The notes: generated from the sequence alone by a model not told the origin. A stretch of 64,000 nucleotides of DNA from Vombatus ursinus (GCF_900497805.2 NW_020946557.1:4082833-4146832), one strand, 5' to 3'. Numbered from the stretch's first letter, positions 1 to 11,119 are shown. Program-made: numbers and translations.

Positions 1-100
1 CAAACAGGATAAAGTGACTTGCCCAGGGTCACACAGCTAGTAAGTGTCTGAGGCCAGATTCTCTAGGCCTCACACCCTATGCACTGTGCTACCTAACTGC
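1..100 (-). repeat. CORE-SINE (MIR-like) fragment
   Basis: Read on the + strand it shows the reverse of the SINE core: 'gtgacttgcccagggtcac' followed by 'acagctagtaagtgtctgag', ending in a degraded tRNA head ('gtgctacctaactgc'). It is cut by the window edge and abuts L1 sequence at about 101. Confidence 0.85.
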
Positions 101-367
101 TATAAGAAATGAGGAAATAGATAATTTTAAAGAAATCTGGGAAGATTTGTATGAACTAATCCACAATGAAATGAGAAGAAGCAGAACAATTTATACAATA
201 ACACCAATATTATATGTTTTACATGATTGTACATGTATAACTTAAATCAGATTGCTTACCATCTCATGGATGGGAGAGGGGAAGGAGGGATAGAATTCGG
301 AGCTCAAAACTTAAAAAAACAATAGATGTTAAAATAGTTTTTGCATATAATTAGGGGAAAATAAAAT
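101..367 (+). mobile_element. LINE-1 3' end (ORF2 tail plus 3' UTR), marsupial type
   Basis: Starts in the last part of ORF2 ('tataagaaatgag', then a 'gggaagatttgtatgaact' block). It runs through the conserved 3' UTR 'gattgtacatgtataac' and 'cagattgcttacc', then an A-rich end ('aaaataaaatatatt'). A LINE-1 of this kind codes for an endonuclease/reverse transcriptase; only the last ~270 bp remain, so it is inert. Confidence 0.8.
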
Positions 368-379
368 ATATTAAGAAAC

Positions 380-690
380 AGCAATATTATAAAAGTGAAC
401 AATCCATGATCATGCATGATTCCAGTAGATCATTGATGAAGCATACTATCCATCTCCTGATAAAGAAGTGATGGATTCAGGGGAGAAGAATGATATACAT
501 ACATATAATATACATTACATACATACATATATATATATTTGGACACTTAATGAGAAAATTTGTTTTGTTTCATTGTTTATATGTAGCAAGGAATTTGCTT
601 TTCTTTGTTATTTTTTCCATCATGGTAGCTAGGATGGGAGAGAAAATCAATTTATTACTTTAAAAAAAATTAATTTAAAAAAGAAATGTA
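380..690 (+). mobile_element. LINE-1 3' UTR fragment
   Basis: Contains 'atccatgatcatgcatgatt', a 'tgatggattcaggggagaag' block, 'aaatttgttttgtttcattg' and an A-rich end, matching the terminal UTR of marsupial L1 as I remember it. A TA/CA microsatellite (about 491-533) has grown inside it. It follows another L1 3' end directly, so either two insertions or a rearranged single copy is possible. Confidence 0.65.
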
Positions 691-1404
691 TATTTATAAA
701 GTACTTTGCAACTAAAACAGTACACAAATGTAAGTCTTACTATTAACAGAAGAAGTGAAGATGTAGGACGCTGTTAGCATTGGCTATGAAAAATCTACAC
801 CTAATAGTTTACTATAAGATTTTCCTTTTGAAAATAAAGCAGTGTTGCTGATTTTAAAAATTGTTTTTAAAAAAGTGTTGTGAAATATGATCTTGAAGTT
901 GTTATTAGGTGATTAATTGCAGTGAACCAAGAGTAGTTATTTTTTGAAAAATCAGGTGAAACTGATTCTTGTCCTTCTGCTTCCCCTAACTATTGAAACC
1001 CTCCTAGAGCTTCTTTAAATCCTCTAAGGTTTTAAGTCAGCACTCCAAAACAAAAACTATATGAAAAGATTTTTTTTCTCCCCTAACTAAAACAAAACAC
1101 AACATTTCAGTCATGAAAAATATTCTTTTCTTATAAATGGAGGAAACTTGGCTTTAAAGGCTAATGAGGCTTTCAGGGGGTCTGAAGCTTGAAGGATGAG
1201 ATGGCAGCTTCCTGGTGAGCATCAACTTGTGAGCACTTTCAAATGATTTGGGATTTAGAAGATTGATGTTACGGTGACAGGAGAGTCTCTACTATGATTA
1301 GACACAGTGGAAGGCTTGGGTATGAATCCTGTTAGGGACTAATGAAGCTACCTTGATGTTCAGGGTTACAATTGTTACTGAGAACAACCTGTGGTCCAAA
1401 CATG
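691..1404. other. No recognised feature
   Basis: AT-rich sequence with short A and T runs. I see no open frame of note, no RNA gene and no repeat family I can name. Confidence 0.5.
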
Positions 1405-1513
1405 AATCAAATTAGATACACATATGTATGTATCTACATACATGCATACATATACACATGTGTGTGTCCATACTTTATCTATCTATATATAGATACACAT
1501 ATACACACATATA
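1405..1513. repeat. Degenerate TATG/CATA/TATC microsatellite
   Basis: Imperfect alternation of acatatgtatg, acatacatgcat, tatctatctatata and acacatatac units. It is a simple-sequence tract with no coding meaning. Confidence 0.9.
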
Positions 1514-1619
1514 TTTGAAAACAATGGTTTCCTAAGCCTAAATGCACACTGAAATTTACATAAGAAATATCTGAAGGAAAATGTATATTGTCCATATAGA
1601 AATCATATTTAATCTATAT

Positions 1620-1760
1620 TATCCTTATACTTTCCCTTTTTGTTCCTTATCTCCTAAGTTAAAAGTTCTTTGAAGGCGAAGTGGTCTTATGATCCTTTGT
1701 ATCCCTTACACTGCCTAATGCATAGTAGGTGTTCATTAAATATTTACTTTTTTTTTTTTA
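1620..1760 (+). mobile_element. L2 LINE 3' end
   Basis: Carries the usual L2 3' UTR order: 'agttctttgaaggcgaagtg' (from ctccttgagggcaggg), 'tttgtatccct', 'tgcatagtaggtgttcatta' and a terminal A/T-rich run. Confidence 0.75.
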
Positions 1761-1904
1761 ATTCTTCAGTCTATACAGTGAATGCTGTATAATGACTACT
1801 TGAAAGAGTGACTGCATAAATGAAACTGGGCAAAAATGCTGAGGTACAAATCCTATTTCACAATAAATGTAGAGATACATAGCCATCTACTCTAACTTAA
1901 GAAA

Positions 1905-2092
1905 CAATGTGGTATAATGGAAAGAGTATTAGCTTAGGAATCAGAAAGCCTGGGTTTGAATCTCAGATCTGTGTAACCTTGGTTAAATTCCTTTACCTGT
2001 CTTCGTCCTCCATTCTCTCATTTGAAGAAAGAGGGAGATATACTGGATTATCTTTGAGGTCCCTTCCAACTCTATATTTATGTGATCTTGGA
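1905..2092 (+). repeat. tRNA-headed SINE (MIR/CORE related)
   Basis: Head 'gtggtataatggaaagagta' contains an A-box remnant and 'gggtttgaatctcag' is a B-box remnant. The core follows, then the 'gaggtcccttccaactct' tail. A 66-codon open frame here lies wholly within the repeat and is not a gene. Confidence 0.75.
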
Positions 2093-2454
2093 AATTATAT
2101 TTTGTGACACTATCAAGACATTCTTCCTATCATATTGCTCTCATTTTTTCACATTTATATAATATGTAGATAATGAAAGGAACAAGTACTTTCAACTTTT
2201 TCCAGAGATATATGATTGAGACTAAATTACTTTTTGTAACTCAGAGTCACATCTACAGTCAGAATCTGGCCCAATATCTCCTTTGATTCCCAAAAGACAA
2301 CTCATTTATGAGCTAATTAAGATAAAATGCAAGTCAAAAAATAACATATACAGTGGAAAGAATTAAGGGTTCTGGATTCAGAGGGTTTGGATTCAAATCT
2401 TTCCTCTGATGTTTACTTGATGTGTTATTTTGGTTGTCATTTGGTTGAATTTCC

Positions 2455-2625
2455 TTCATAGGAGAGGGTCATCTAGTTCAACTCATTTTAAAGATCACTT
2501 TATACCTTGAAACTAAGGAAATATAGTGATTTACATAAAGTTACCCAGGTAATAAGTATCGGAGCAGAGCTTTCACTCTGATTCCAAATCGGATACTTTT
2601 TCTACTCTATTAAACTGCCTTTTCA
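2455..2625 (-). repeat. Old MIR-like SINE, antisense
   Basis: Reads 'gtcatctagttcaactcatt', 'ctaaggaaat', 'gttacccaggtaataagta' and a decayed head. A short + strand SINE head (2340-2410, 'ggattcagagggtttggatt') precedes it. Confidence 0.55.
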
Positions 2626-2639
2626 GCTTAAATATTAAC

Positions 2640-3560
2640 TCTATGCATATGATTCCTGAATCTATATCTACAAAGCTCTCCTTCTGCCTTCAGGACATCT
2701 CCATATCACTATCTCATGTCAACATATCCCAAGGCAAGCATGTTATCTTTGTCTACAAACCTGCTCCTCCTTTGGACTTTACTATTTTTTTGTTAACAGA
2801 AAGACCATTTATTCAGTCTCCCATAGTTGACTACTTGGTGTTAACTTTGACTTTTCTTTATTTCTCACCTCTCTTATACAGTCATTAAATTCTGTGTATC
2901 CTATAAGCTCTTCATAAAACTATAAACTCCAAACTACTACCTATTTTTTTTAAAAGCACTACTTAACTTTAACAAAATTTTTTTAAAAATTTTCTTCTGT
3001 GACTCCTTGAGATCTTTTTTTCCCCTATGGATTATTTTTTAGGTTTTATTTTTATTCTTCTTCATATGTGACACTTCTAATGGTACAATAATATGCCATT
3101 ATATAGATTTGTCCTATGTTATCCAGCCATTTCTTAAGCATTGAATATAGGTGTAGCATATGGTTTTTATTTGCTTTAACAAAGCTGCCATGTATATATT
3201 GGTACTGTTATTTTTTTCTTTTTACGAATTCCAGCTAAATTGCACTCTTTCTCTACCCCACTATCTTTCACTTTCCCATTTTTATGCCTTTGTTCTTGCT
3301 TTCTATGTGTCTGTGGTTTTCCTTCCTCCTCTCTTTGCCTGCTTTATTTCTACCTCTTAAATCCCAGCTCAAATGTAAACTTTTTATGTTCCCACAGTCA
3401 GCAATTTTCAACCAGGGACCTCACAAAATACTTTTTTTTTTACCTCTTTACTATTAATAACTAATCAGCTATTATTATATATTATACTTATTTGTATATA
3501 TGTCTTATTTTCCCATTGGACTCCATGAGGGCATGGACAGGGTCATATAAATATGGTAGA
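2640..3560 (+). mobile_element. L2 LINE fragment (RT C-terminal part to 3' UTR), interrupted
   Basis: At 2700-2880 the reading frame still gives text close to the L2 stretch after the reverse-transcriptase palm (residues like HVIFVYKPAPPLDF for the family's ELIIFPPKPAPPPNF). The C-terminal part and 3' UTR resume at about 3235 ('tcccagctcaaatgtaaact') and end at 'ggactccatgagggcatgga'. An antisense L1 piece separates the halves. All frames are broken and no product is expected. Confidence 0.7.
2990..3225 (-). mobile_element. LINE-1 ORF2 3' fragment, antisense, nested in L2
   Basis: Reverse of the L1 segment coding the end of ORF2: 'aataatatgccattatatag', 'ttatccagccatttcttaag' and 'aaagctgccatgtatatatt' correspond to the family's 'ccattcagcaattgatgg...agctgctataaatatttt' region read backwards. 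It lies between two halves of an L2, so it inserted later. Confidence 0.6.
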
Positions 3561-3624
3561 TATTTAGAATTTTTAAAAGTTATTGAAGTGTTATAAAAGA
3601 CTTCATGAAGAGCATAAAATAATA

Positions 3625-4878
3625 AAATCTCACAGTTGGAATAATACAGATGGTCATTTAATTCAATTTAAGCAGGATTTCCTTTTGCAAAATCAATGAA
3701 AAATGTTCACCAGCCTCTCCTTGAAGGGCTGTAGAGATGGAGAAGTCACAATAGATAGCACTTCCCACATTTTGTTATTTAGTCATTTTTTAGTCACATC
3801 CAATTCTTTGTGATCCCATTTGTGGGTTTCTTGGCAAAGACACTAGTGATTCTCCATTTCCTTCTCCAGTTTATTTTATAGATAAGGAAACTAAGGCAAA
3901 CAGGGTTAAGTGACTTGCCCAGGATCACCCATCTAGTAAGTATCTGAGGGCAGGTTTGAATTCAGGAGGATAAGTCTTCCTGACTCCAGGCCCAGTACTC
4001 TATCCACTGTGTCGGCTAGTTTCTTCTTCCCACATTTAGAGAGCTCCAATTGTTAGAATAATTTCCATTGTAAAATGAAAACTTCTCTTCACGATTTGCC
4101 TATAACCTCAGTCCTGCCACTGGGACTAAGTAAACTAAGGTGGATTCCTTAAAATATGTTAAAACAACTGTCATGTCCCCCTTGAGTCTTTTCCTTAGGT
4201 TAAACACCCTAACTTCCTTTAACTCATCTTTACAGTGATTTCATCATCCTGGTGACATTCCTTTAGATATGCTTGAGCTTATCAAGGTACCTCCCAAAAT
4301 GTGGTACCTACAACTGAACACAGTAGTCAAGATGTGAAATAAGCAGGTTAATATTGAAAATATAACCTTACTTGTTCTTGTCATTCTATTTTTATTAGAG
4401 GAGATTGAGATTGCATCATGCAGCCATATCACACTATATCTTTGTTTTTTGCAGTCTGCAATCTTCTAAAATAATCCAACATTTTTCATACAGACTGTTT
4501 TCAAGGTATCGTATCTTCATCTTGTACTTGTGAAATTAAAATTACACCCAAGCCTATTAAATTTCATCCTATTGGTTTTATTTCCTTATTGTAGCCTGTT
4601 AAGAACTTTTTTTTTAAAAAAGATTTTGATTGGGTTCTCCAGTGTATTAGTTATCCCTTCCAACTTAATTTCATTTTCCAGTTTGATGAGTATAACATCT
4701 TTTATTTCATTCAAGTCATTGATGAAAAATATTGAACAAAACAGCACCAACCAAAACAGAACTCTATAGCACTCTACTGGAGATACCTGGAGACATCAAT
4801 CCATTAATTATTATTATTAGAGGCCAGTCATTCAACTCATTGTAAATCCATTCAATTGCATCATCATTCTATCTACAT
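3625..4878 (-). mobile_element. CR1/L3 LINE, antisense, broken by a SINE and by an assembly gap
   Basis: The + strand reads the reverse of a CR1-clade 3' half: 'cctccttgaagggctgtaga', 'tgtcatgtcccccttgagtc', 'tgtggtacctacaactgaac', 'aagtcattgatgaaaaatat', 'tgaacaaaacagcaccaacc', 'ctctatagcactctactgga'. These are the standard antisense CR1/L3 landmarks in the right order. The copy stops at the N run. The next part of the same L3 ('ctgaaatcctcatgtatgat') is found only at 7388-7500. Protein frames are destroyed. Confidence 0.8.
3773..4025 (-). repeat. Full-length tRNA/CORE-SINE with RTE-type tail, nested in L3
   Basis: Flanked by a perfect 12-bp target duplication 'cttcccacattt' at 3761-3772 and 4026-4037, so the ends are secure. 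On the minus strand it has a tRNA-like head, the CORE ('gggttaagtgacttgccca' in reverse), and a BovB/RTE-like 3' end (reverse of 'gggtcac...gactaaa'). It was probably mobilised by an RTE-clade LINE. It inserted after the L3 copy was in place. Confidence 0.9.
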
Positions 4879-4888
4879 NNNNNNNNNN
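4879..4888. other. Assembly gap (10 N)
   Basis: Ten undetermined bases. The 47 bp on each side (4832-4878 and 4889-4935) recur exactly at 7341-7387 and 7539-7585. Confidence 0.99.
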
Positions 4889-4935
4889 GTTCCCCTGATT
4901 AATATATATGTATATGTTAAATGCTATGTTACATA

Positions 4936-5600
4936 ATATACTATGCATATAACAAAGTCAGAGGGAGATAGAAGATGAGGAAGAGAGAAAGACAAAGAAA
5001 GGAGTCCAGTTAGTTTAACTAATCCCCTATGCAGAATTAATAAGAAAATATAGAGAAAAATCCAAGAAGATATAAGGTTGAAATCTGTATCAGTCAAATG
5101 ATTTCAAATGTCAGATCATGGATCCATTCAAGTATCAAAATATAGCCTAAATTACACATAATAACTTGGCTTTATGAAATGGGAAACTCCAACTCTAATG
5201 CCATGATATATAGATATGTCAAAGAGCTAATAAATTTAAGACACATTTGAAAAGAAAAAAAAAATGAGAAGAAAATGTTTTAAGGTATATTATCGGTATA
5301 TGAAAATAAAAACAGTCCTAGAAAATGCATGAATTTTAATGAAACCATTACTTCATTAGTCCATTTATTTTACAAACATCTATGACCTGTATATGGAGAA
5401 CAAATTTCTATACATAGGGCATTATTTCAAATTCTCTAGGCCCACCCAAACTTTATTTTACATTTTCCTTTATTATTTTTTTTGCATAGCATTGTTCCAC
5501 TCCAATATAATTTGCTGGAAAAACTATTTTTCATTTAGGTTTATTATCTTTCCCACCAAAGTTTCTGAATTCTTGTTTTAGTCCTGTTTAGTCTTGTTAT
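4936..5600. other. No recognised feature
   Basis: A purine-rich patch (about 4960-5000), AT-rich unique-looking sequence, and no repeat or open frame I can name. Confidence 0.5.
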
Positions 5601-5601
5601 A

Positions 5602-5752
5602 GTTTATGTGACCCTAAGACTTAACCCCGTCTGCCTCAGCTTCCTCATCTGTAAAATGAGCTGGAGAAGGAAATGGCAAACCACTCCAGTATCTTTACCA
5701 AGAAAACCTCAAATGGCGTCAGACACAACTTAAAGAACTGAGCAAAAGCAAC
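5602..5752 (+). repeat. SINE 3' half with RTE-type tail
   Basis: Runs from the core ('gtgaccctaagacttaaccc') through 'cctcatctgtaaaatgagct' to 'atggcaaaccactccagtat' and 'aagaactgagcaaaagcaac'. The tRNA head is missing. Confidence 0.85.
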
Positions 5753-6299
5753 AGCACCCTTAATAGTGGTGTTACATAACTGTACATTCAGTCAAGATAA
5801 GAAAAATTTTACCTACTTAGATTTATCACTAATTTGCTTATCCCGTTAGAGTCTGAACACTCATTGATTTTAAATGGAAACATTTTCTTGGATACTGACA
5901 GTTAAAAGTTCCTGGCATTGCCATTGCATATACTTTCTACATGTGAATAATTTTTGCAGTTGTATTCAAAAGTGCACAAATTTAATGCCAATTAGTAAGA
6001 GTCCAATTTATTATTTCATTTCTCATACTTAGAACTAAACAGAAACTATACCCAAAATTTCTAGGGCAAGAAAGTTTCCTTTCAACCCTAGTTTATTTGC
6101 AAACATTGCTACATTGACAATTAAAAATTTTAAAATTATTCTATCTTTCTTCATATAATCATTTAGAGCTTTTTCTATATAATACCTATCTGTTAATTAA
6201 TTTTTGTATATATTTTTATTTCGTCAGTTTGGGAACTCCTTATGAAGAAATTTATCAACGAGGAGCTGCAAGTTATAGTCTTAGGTAGTTGTCTGGGAA

Positions 6300-6425
6300 C
6301 TAGGGGATTAAGTGACTTGACCAGAGTCATGTAGCCAGTATGTAACAGAAACAGCACTTGAACTCTTGTCTTGTGTACCCTGAAGCTTGCTCTCTGTGAT
6401 GCCAGAGCACCTCTTATTACATGAA
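6300..6425 (-). repeat. MIR-like SINE core, antisense
   Basis: 'gattaagtgacttgaccaga' followed by 'gtcatgtagccagtatgtaa' and 'tgaactcttgtcttgtgtac' is the reversed core of an old SINE. Confidence 0.65.
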
Positions 6426-6429
6426 TTAC

Positions 6430-7340
6430 AAAAAGAGATTATAAGATACATTGATACTAGCATAAGCAGTAATTGTCCATGAAATCTAGAGGACATAGAT
6501 GAAAAAAAAATCTGAAGTGGTAATATAGGAGAAAAACATTTGCTGCCTTTGAAAATTCTATACTGTTATCCTTTGAAAGTCTCTATCTTCTATAGACCAT
6601 ACTTCCAATAAAATGCCCTAAAAAATTTTAATGCTATATAATGTAAACTTAGATGTATTTTTTAGGGGAGCACATGGAAAAGATATCAAATAATTAGACT
6701 CATAGTTGGAAATCACTTTTCAAATTCACATTGTACTGGGCTCTCACTGAGGGAGCTATCCTTCCTGTCACTAGAGTATCTCTGTAATAATATCTCCATT
6801 TGGACTCTGACCCTCATTCATATTATTTGACAATGTCATTGGATCTAGAAACAATTCTGCCTAAGGTGTCTGAACAAATTGCTCCAGAATGCATGACACC
6901 ATTAGATAAGGTTTGGGTTTTGATGCTTGGGTTACAATTATTGTACCTAGTGGAAAAAATAAATTGCTATAAGTATTTCTTTTGGACATTGGGCTCAGTT
7001 GGATACTTAGGCTCCCTCTTACAAAATTCCATCCATCAGGTTTGGCAGTGCTTATTAGACAGGATAAAAATGCACTTGTTCTCACTGCACATATATAACC
7101 CCATTCTTATAAGGCAGACTTCTAGGGCAAGTGAATTGGATTAGTGGCCTGAATCTGGAAATAGGGATCAGAACAGTTGGTAATCTTAGGGTAGTTCAGA
7201 CATTGTCTTCCCCTCTGTGGTTTGGGGCAGTTTACTTAAGTCTTCCTGCTCTGATTTTCTTTATCTATAAAATGAGGTCAATCACTTACAGACTGACCTC
7301 AAAGCAGTGCTTTATGAGTTGAGCTTATACTCATTGTAAA
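6430..7340. other. No recognised gene; one 114-codon open frame
   Basis: An open frame at 6800-7144 (+) predicts a 114-residue protein (starting MDSDPHSYYL) with no domain I recognise. It has no splice context and its composition is like the surrounding sequence. At 7180-7320 there are traces of a decayed SINE. I do not call a gene. Confidence 0.4.
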
Positions 7341-7585
7341 TCAACTCATTGTAAATCCATTCAATTGCATCATCATTCTATCTACATATTTCCATATTGT
7401 CCATATGGAGAACATAAAATATTTTATCCAATATCTTGCTGAAATCCTCATGTATGATTGCATTTTTTAATGTATCATGAGAAAAGGAAGTAGAGTGGTT
7501 AGGTAATAATGCAAAACTACAATCTTTATAATATATTTGTTCCCCTGATTAATATATATGTATATGTTAAATGCTATGTTACATA
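7341..7585 (-). other. 245-bp block bridging the upstream gap; L3 continuation
   Basis: Begins with the exact 47 bp that precede the gap at 4879 and ends with the exact 47 bp that follow it. The 151 bp between (7388-7538) start with the expected next part of the antisense CR1/L3 that is cut at 4878. The block therefore looks like the true gap filling placed at the wrong spot, or placed twice. Confidence 0.8.
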
Positions 7586-7589
7586 GCCT

Positions 7590-8105
7590 CTATAATCCCC
7601 CAAAGATATAGATATAAACCCCCAAAGATGAGATTAATCCAATCACAGAAGATAGACAATGGAATAAAAGCTTGAAGATCTCAATTCTCTAAACAACGTA
7701 AAAGCATCACACCCTACATTTTGCTGGTCAGGGTCTAATAGAAAGAGAGTAGGAGTGACAGGGAAACAAGAAATTAACATCACCTAAAACATTTATATTG
7801 CTGCCACCATAAAAGTTAGCACTTTCTTTTTCTTTTTGTCTATATCTGTACAATAACTATTATAGAAAATTCTCTGTCTAGCTGAAGAAACTATCTCTAT
7901 GAATGCAGACCTACAGTGGTTCAGCAATTCATGGTCTTAGAGCAGTGGTGTCAAATGAAAAAAAAATACGGATCCTACAGGAGATATATTCACCCAGAAA
8001 ACCACAAATTAACATCATCTATGTTGTATTATATTTTTATTTATTTTCTTAAACATTTCCTAATTATATTTTTATATAGTCAGCCCACACAGGAACTTTT
8101 TTTGG
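7590..8105. other. No recognised feature
   Basis: Unique-looking AT-rich sequence. I see no repeat family, RNA gene or convincing open frame. Confidence 0.45.
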
Positions 8106-8109
8106 CGGC

Positions 8110-8230
8110 ACTGATTTGATGCTTCTATTTTAGAGGTGATTTGTCCAGTTTAAGTGACCCAATCCTATGAATCAGAGGTGGGACTTGAACTCAGTTCTCC
8201 CTGGCTCCTAGGCTAGTTCTTTAGCCAGTA
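8110..8230 (-). repeat. Decayed MIR-like SINE, antisense
   Basis: 'gtgatttgtccagtttaagt', 'gaggtgggacttgaactcag' and 'agttctttagccagtatgga' follow the reversed core and head order. Confidence 0.55.
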
Positions 8231-8254
8231 TGGAATTCTGTCTCTTTGCTGTCT

Positions 8255-8350
8255 ATCGATCAATATACATGCATGCATATGTATATGTATATATACATAC
8301 ACCCCCCACATATGTATATATAGTACATATACATGTGCATATGTATTTTT
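8255..8350. repeat. TATG/CATA microsatellite
   Basis: Imperfect atgcatgcatatgtatatgt units with a short C run. Simple sequence. Confidence 0.9.
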
Positions 8351-8354
8351 AACA

Positions 8355-9060
8355 TCTATCATTATCAGTCAAAATGTGTATAGTTAACAGTCTAAAGGTC
8401 AACTTTTTTGGATGCTTTTCTTTTTTATTTTCAGTAGCAGTCATATGCATACACATATGAGTCTCTTGACAATTTCAGCCAGAAATCAAGCTTTCTTTCC
8501 CTCATTTTTCATTCTGCGAAGTTTGTTATCACAAACTACTTTGCATATATTACAAACATGCCCTACATTAGTAAAGCAACTCAACTGTCTTCCATTTCAC
8601 TGGGTAAAACTAAGCAATTTTGCATCATAACTAATTTGATCTAATATGAATGTGCTTGAAGTTTGTGTCACCTGGAACCAAAATCACCTAGTTATATCAT
8701 ATCAGAAGTTATGAGTCTGCAAAATGATGGCAGAAAACCTGCTGCGAGGAAGATAGGAAAATTATTATAATCTGCATTCCTAAATTGAATGAGCATTTTT
8801 GCTCAGCAGAAACCTCTTGACTGCAAATAGTCTGAAATTACATCCTGCTGTTTAAAATACCTGTTTTGGGGGGAGGAGAAAGATTTCCTACCTTCCTTTA
8901 AATCACTTTCCTGAATAAAATGCCTGGGTCAATGAAAGCTACTACCATATACTTCATCTTCCCCTCTCTCAGATAGAAGCAGCTTTTTATTCACCTCTTA
9001 ATCACAATGAAGAAAAAATCGATTTGTTTATAATTTTTATGTACTTAATTATTTACTGAT
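8355..9060. other. No recognised feature
   Basis: Unique-looking sequence with short open frames only (up to 72 codons) and no repeat I can name. Confidence 0.45.
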
Positions 9061-9064
9061 AAAG

Positions 9065-9175
9065 CAAGCCTCAGAGCTAGAAAGACATGGGTTCAAGTCT
9101 AGTTTCTTACACACACTTACTATGTGACCTCTTGGTGCCCTAGGCAACTCTCTCAGACTATGAGTTGCAGAAAAT
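9065..9175 (+). repeat. tRNA-headed SINE, 5' part
   Basis: 'agcctcagagctagaaagac' then the B-box remnant 'gggttcaagtctag', then 'tactatgtgacctcttggtg'. The tail is lost. Confidence 0.6.
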
Positions 9176-9179
9176 GTGT

Positions 9180-10280
9180 TTATCTGTACTGCTAGTTCTT
9201 CACTGGATGCTCCCCACACCAGGTCCAGTTCCCAACCAATCCAGAAACCAATTATTTCATAGTAGGTGGTTCCCCATTGACCTACTAGAAAACTACTTTA
9301 TCTTTAAAATGAATTAAATTTGTCAAGTGTCTTACTTTGTAAAAACTGGAAGGTGAGGATTAAAAAAAAAACCAACACAGTAAAAACAGAGTAGAAAAAT
9401 TCTCAGGTTTATTTTCTTAAAGCAATTTGAAGTAATTACAGTCTACTTGTGTGCTAACCAATCACTGAGTCTGATGGAAAGGTAAGCATTAGTTCATCAA
9501 TTCAATCGCAAAGAAAACTGAATCTAAACTAGACTGTAAGATTGTGGAGGGACAAGACAGTATTTTATAGAGGCTTTGCATCCCCACAATAGCTCACATG
9601 TATTTTACTCAAAAAAGAATTTGGAATGATAACTTCGTAGATTCAGAATAAAAAAGATGAGAATATTATCTGTCAATGGACTAGCCCAATACTTTTTCTA
9701 TGTGTCTAAAATCATCCCCAGCATAATTGACCTCAATAGGCCTATTATCTTATCTGTAAATGTGGTCCCATATTTTTGGCTAGGTTGATAATGGAATCTG
9801 ATAAAGCAGTGAGTTCATCTTCAAGCTGTCAATAAAAAGATCTAATTATCTCCAAGTATTCCAAGTAGATAAGAGCCCTGAAGTTCAGTCATTTGTCTCA
9901 AAGCTCCCAGATTTTAGAGGGATTAGTGATTTATCCAGCCACAAGACAAAGGAAGTAACTTCTCATCAGTGCCTATGGGCCCACCATCTGATGAAGCAAA
10001 GTTGCTTTTGTAATTATCTGTAGAAATGAATGAAAGCAATAACAATTAGCTGATAGTCAGGAGGTGTTTCAATGCACAAGGCAAAAGTCATACAAATACA
10101 ATTAAATGGTCTTCAGACCTTTTGGGATTGAAAAGTTCGGTTCCTAAAGTCTGTTCCTGCTCTGCAGAAGCATCATGTCTCAGCTTGAGGAACCAAAACA
10201 TGTTCAAATCAAGTTACTAAACGAAAGAAAGACAGCACACACACACATCTATGTATATCTAGTATCTCATTATTACCATG
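9180..10280. other. No recognised feature
   Basis: About 1.1 kb of unique-looking sequence with a short (CA)n at about 10233-10248. No open frame above 60 codons. Confidence 0.45.
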
Positions 10281-10284
10281 TATC

Positions 10285-10525
10285 ACAATAATATTTATAA
10301 TAAAGCACCTCATCTGTTCTATAGTGCTTTGTAGTTTACAAAGAAACTTTGCTCTCATTGAAACAATCTTGTAAGATGGGTAATTCAAGCACCATTAAGC
10401 ACATTTTATACATGGGGAAATTGAGGCTCAGAAAGATTAGGTGGTTAAATGGTTGACCCAGGATTTAAGCCCAGATCTTCTCACTATATACCTTATACTT
10501 CTGCTCTATAACACTGTCTGACATT
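10285..10525 (-). repeat. MIR-type SINE, nearly full length, antisense
   Basis: Shows the reversed MIR order: 'ataatatttataataaagca', 'agtgctttgtagtttacaaa', 'attttatacatggggaaatt', 'gaggctcagaaagattaggt' and a decayed head. Confidence 0.8.
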
Positions 10526-10629
10526 GGTACCATCATACCCTTTTAGGTGTGAGGTGCCTCTTGGAGAACACAATGTCTCTCCAAGGTAGCCTATTTCATC
10601 ATTGGACAATTGTAATTGAAAGTTCCTTT

Positions 10630-10815
10630 AAGGGAGACAGTGTGGTATAGTGGATCAATCTGTATACTTGGAATTAGAACTGGGTTTGAGGCCTGTCTCT
10701 GCTCCTTGTTAGTTGAGTAAGAATAGGGAAAACATTTATACAAGCTAACTCACATGGTTATCGTAAGGAATGTTTTTGTAAATTGTGATATGCTATAGAA
10801 GTATAAACTATTATT
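10630..10815 (+). repeat. MIR-type SINE
   Basis: Head 'gtgtggtatagtggatcaat', B-box remnant 'ctgggtttgaggcct', and 3' part 'tgatatgctatagaagtata' with an ATT tail. It is heavily diverged. Confidence 0.65.
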
Positions 10816-10839
10816 ATGCCGATATTGTACCAACATCTA

Positions 10840-11030
10840 TTCCACATCCCCACGAGTCCTTATTTTGTCTCCAAAGTAACAAAGAATAAGTCTATTCCCT
10901 CTTCAAACCTTCAAACATCACCCCTTGAAGACAATTGTCAAGACCACTCTTCATTTTCTCTTCTCTGGGCTACAATGCCCAATCATCAAAGTAAAGTTCT
11001 GAAAACTTCAAACACCTTTCAATGAACCTA
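10840..11030 (-). mobile_element. CR1/L3 fragment, antisense, weak
   Basis: 'cccttgaagacaattgtcaa', 'tcattttctcttctctgggc' and 'tacaatgcccaatcatcaaa' resemble the antisense CR1 stretch 'agctatcatgtcccc...tcttctccaggctaaacat'. The similarity is faint, so treat the call as tentative. Confidence 0.4.
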
Positions 11031-11119
11031 TCTTTGGTTTATTCTCCTTAACTTGTCATTATATTTATGGTATTTAGCATCTTGATTATTACAAGCCCTG
11101 ATTCTTTCAAAGTCTGTCA

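Noticed and set aside
6800-7144. 114-codon open frame (+) as a possible gene
   Set aside because: No recognisable domain, no splice or promoter context, composition like its surroundings, and it lies in a segment whose assembly is doubtful.
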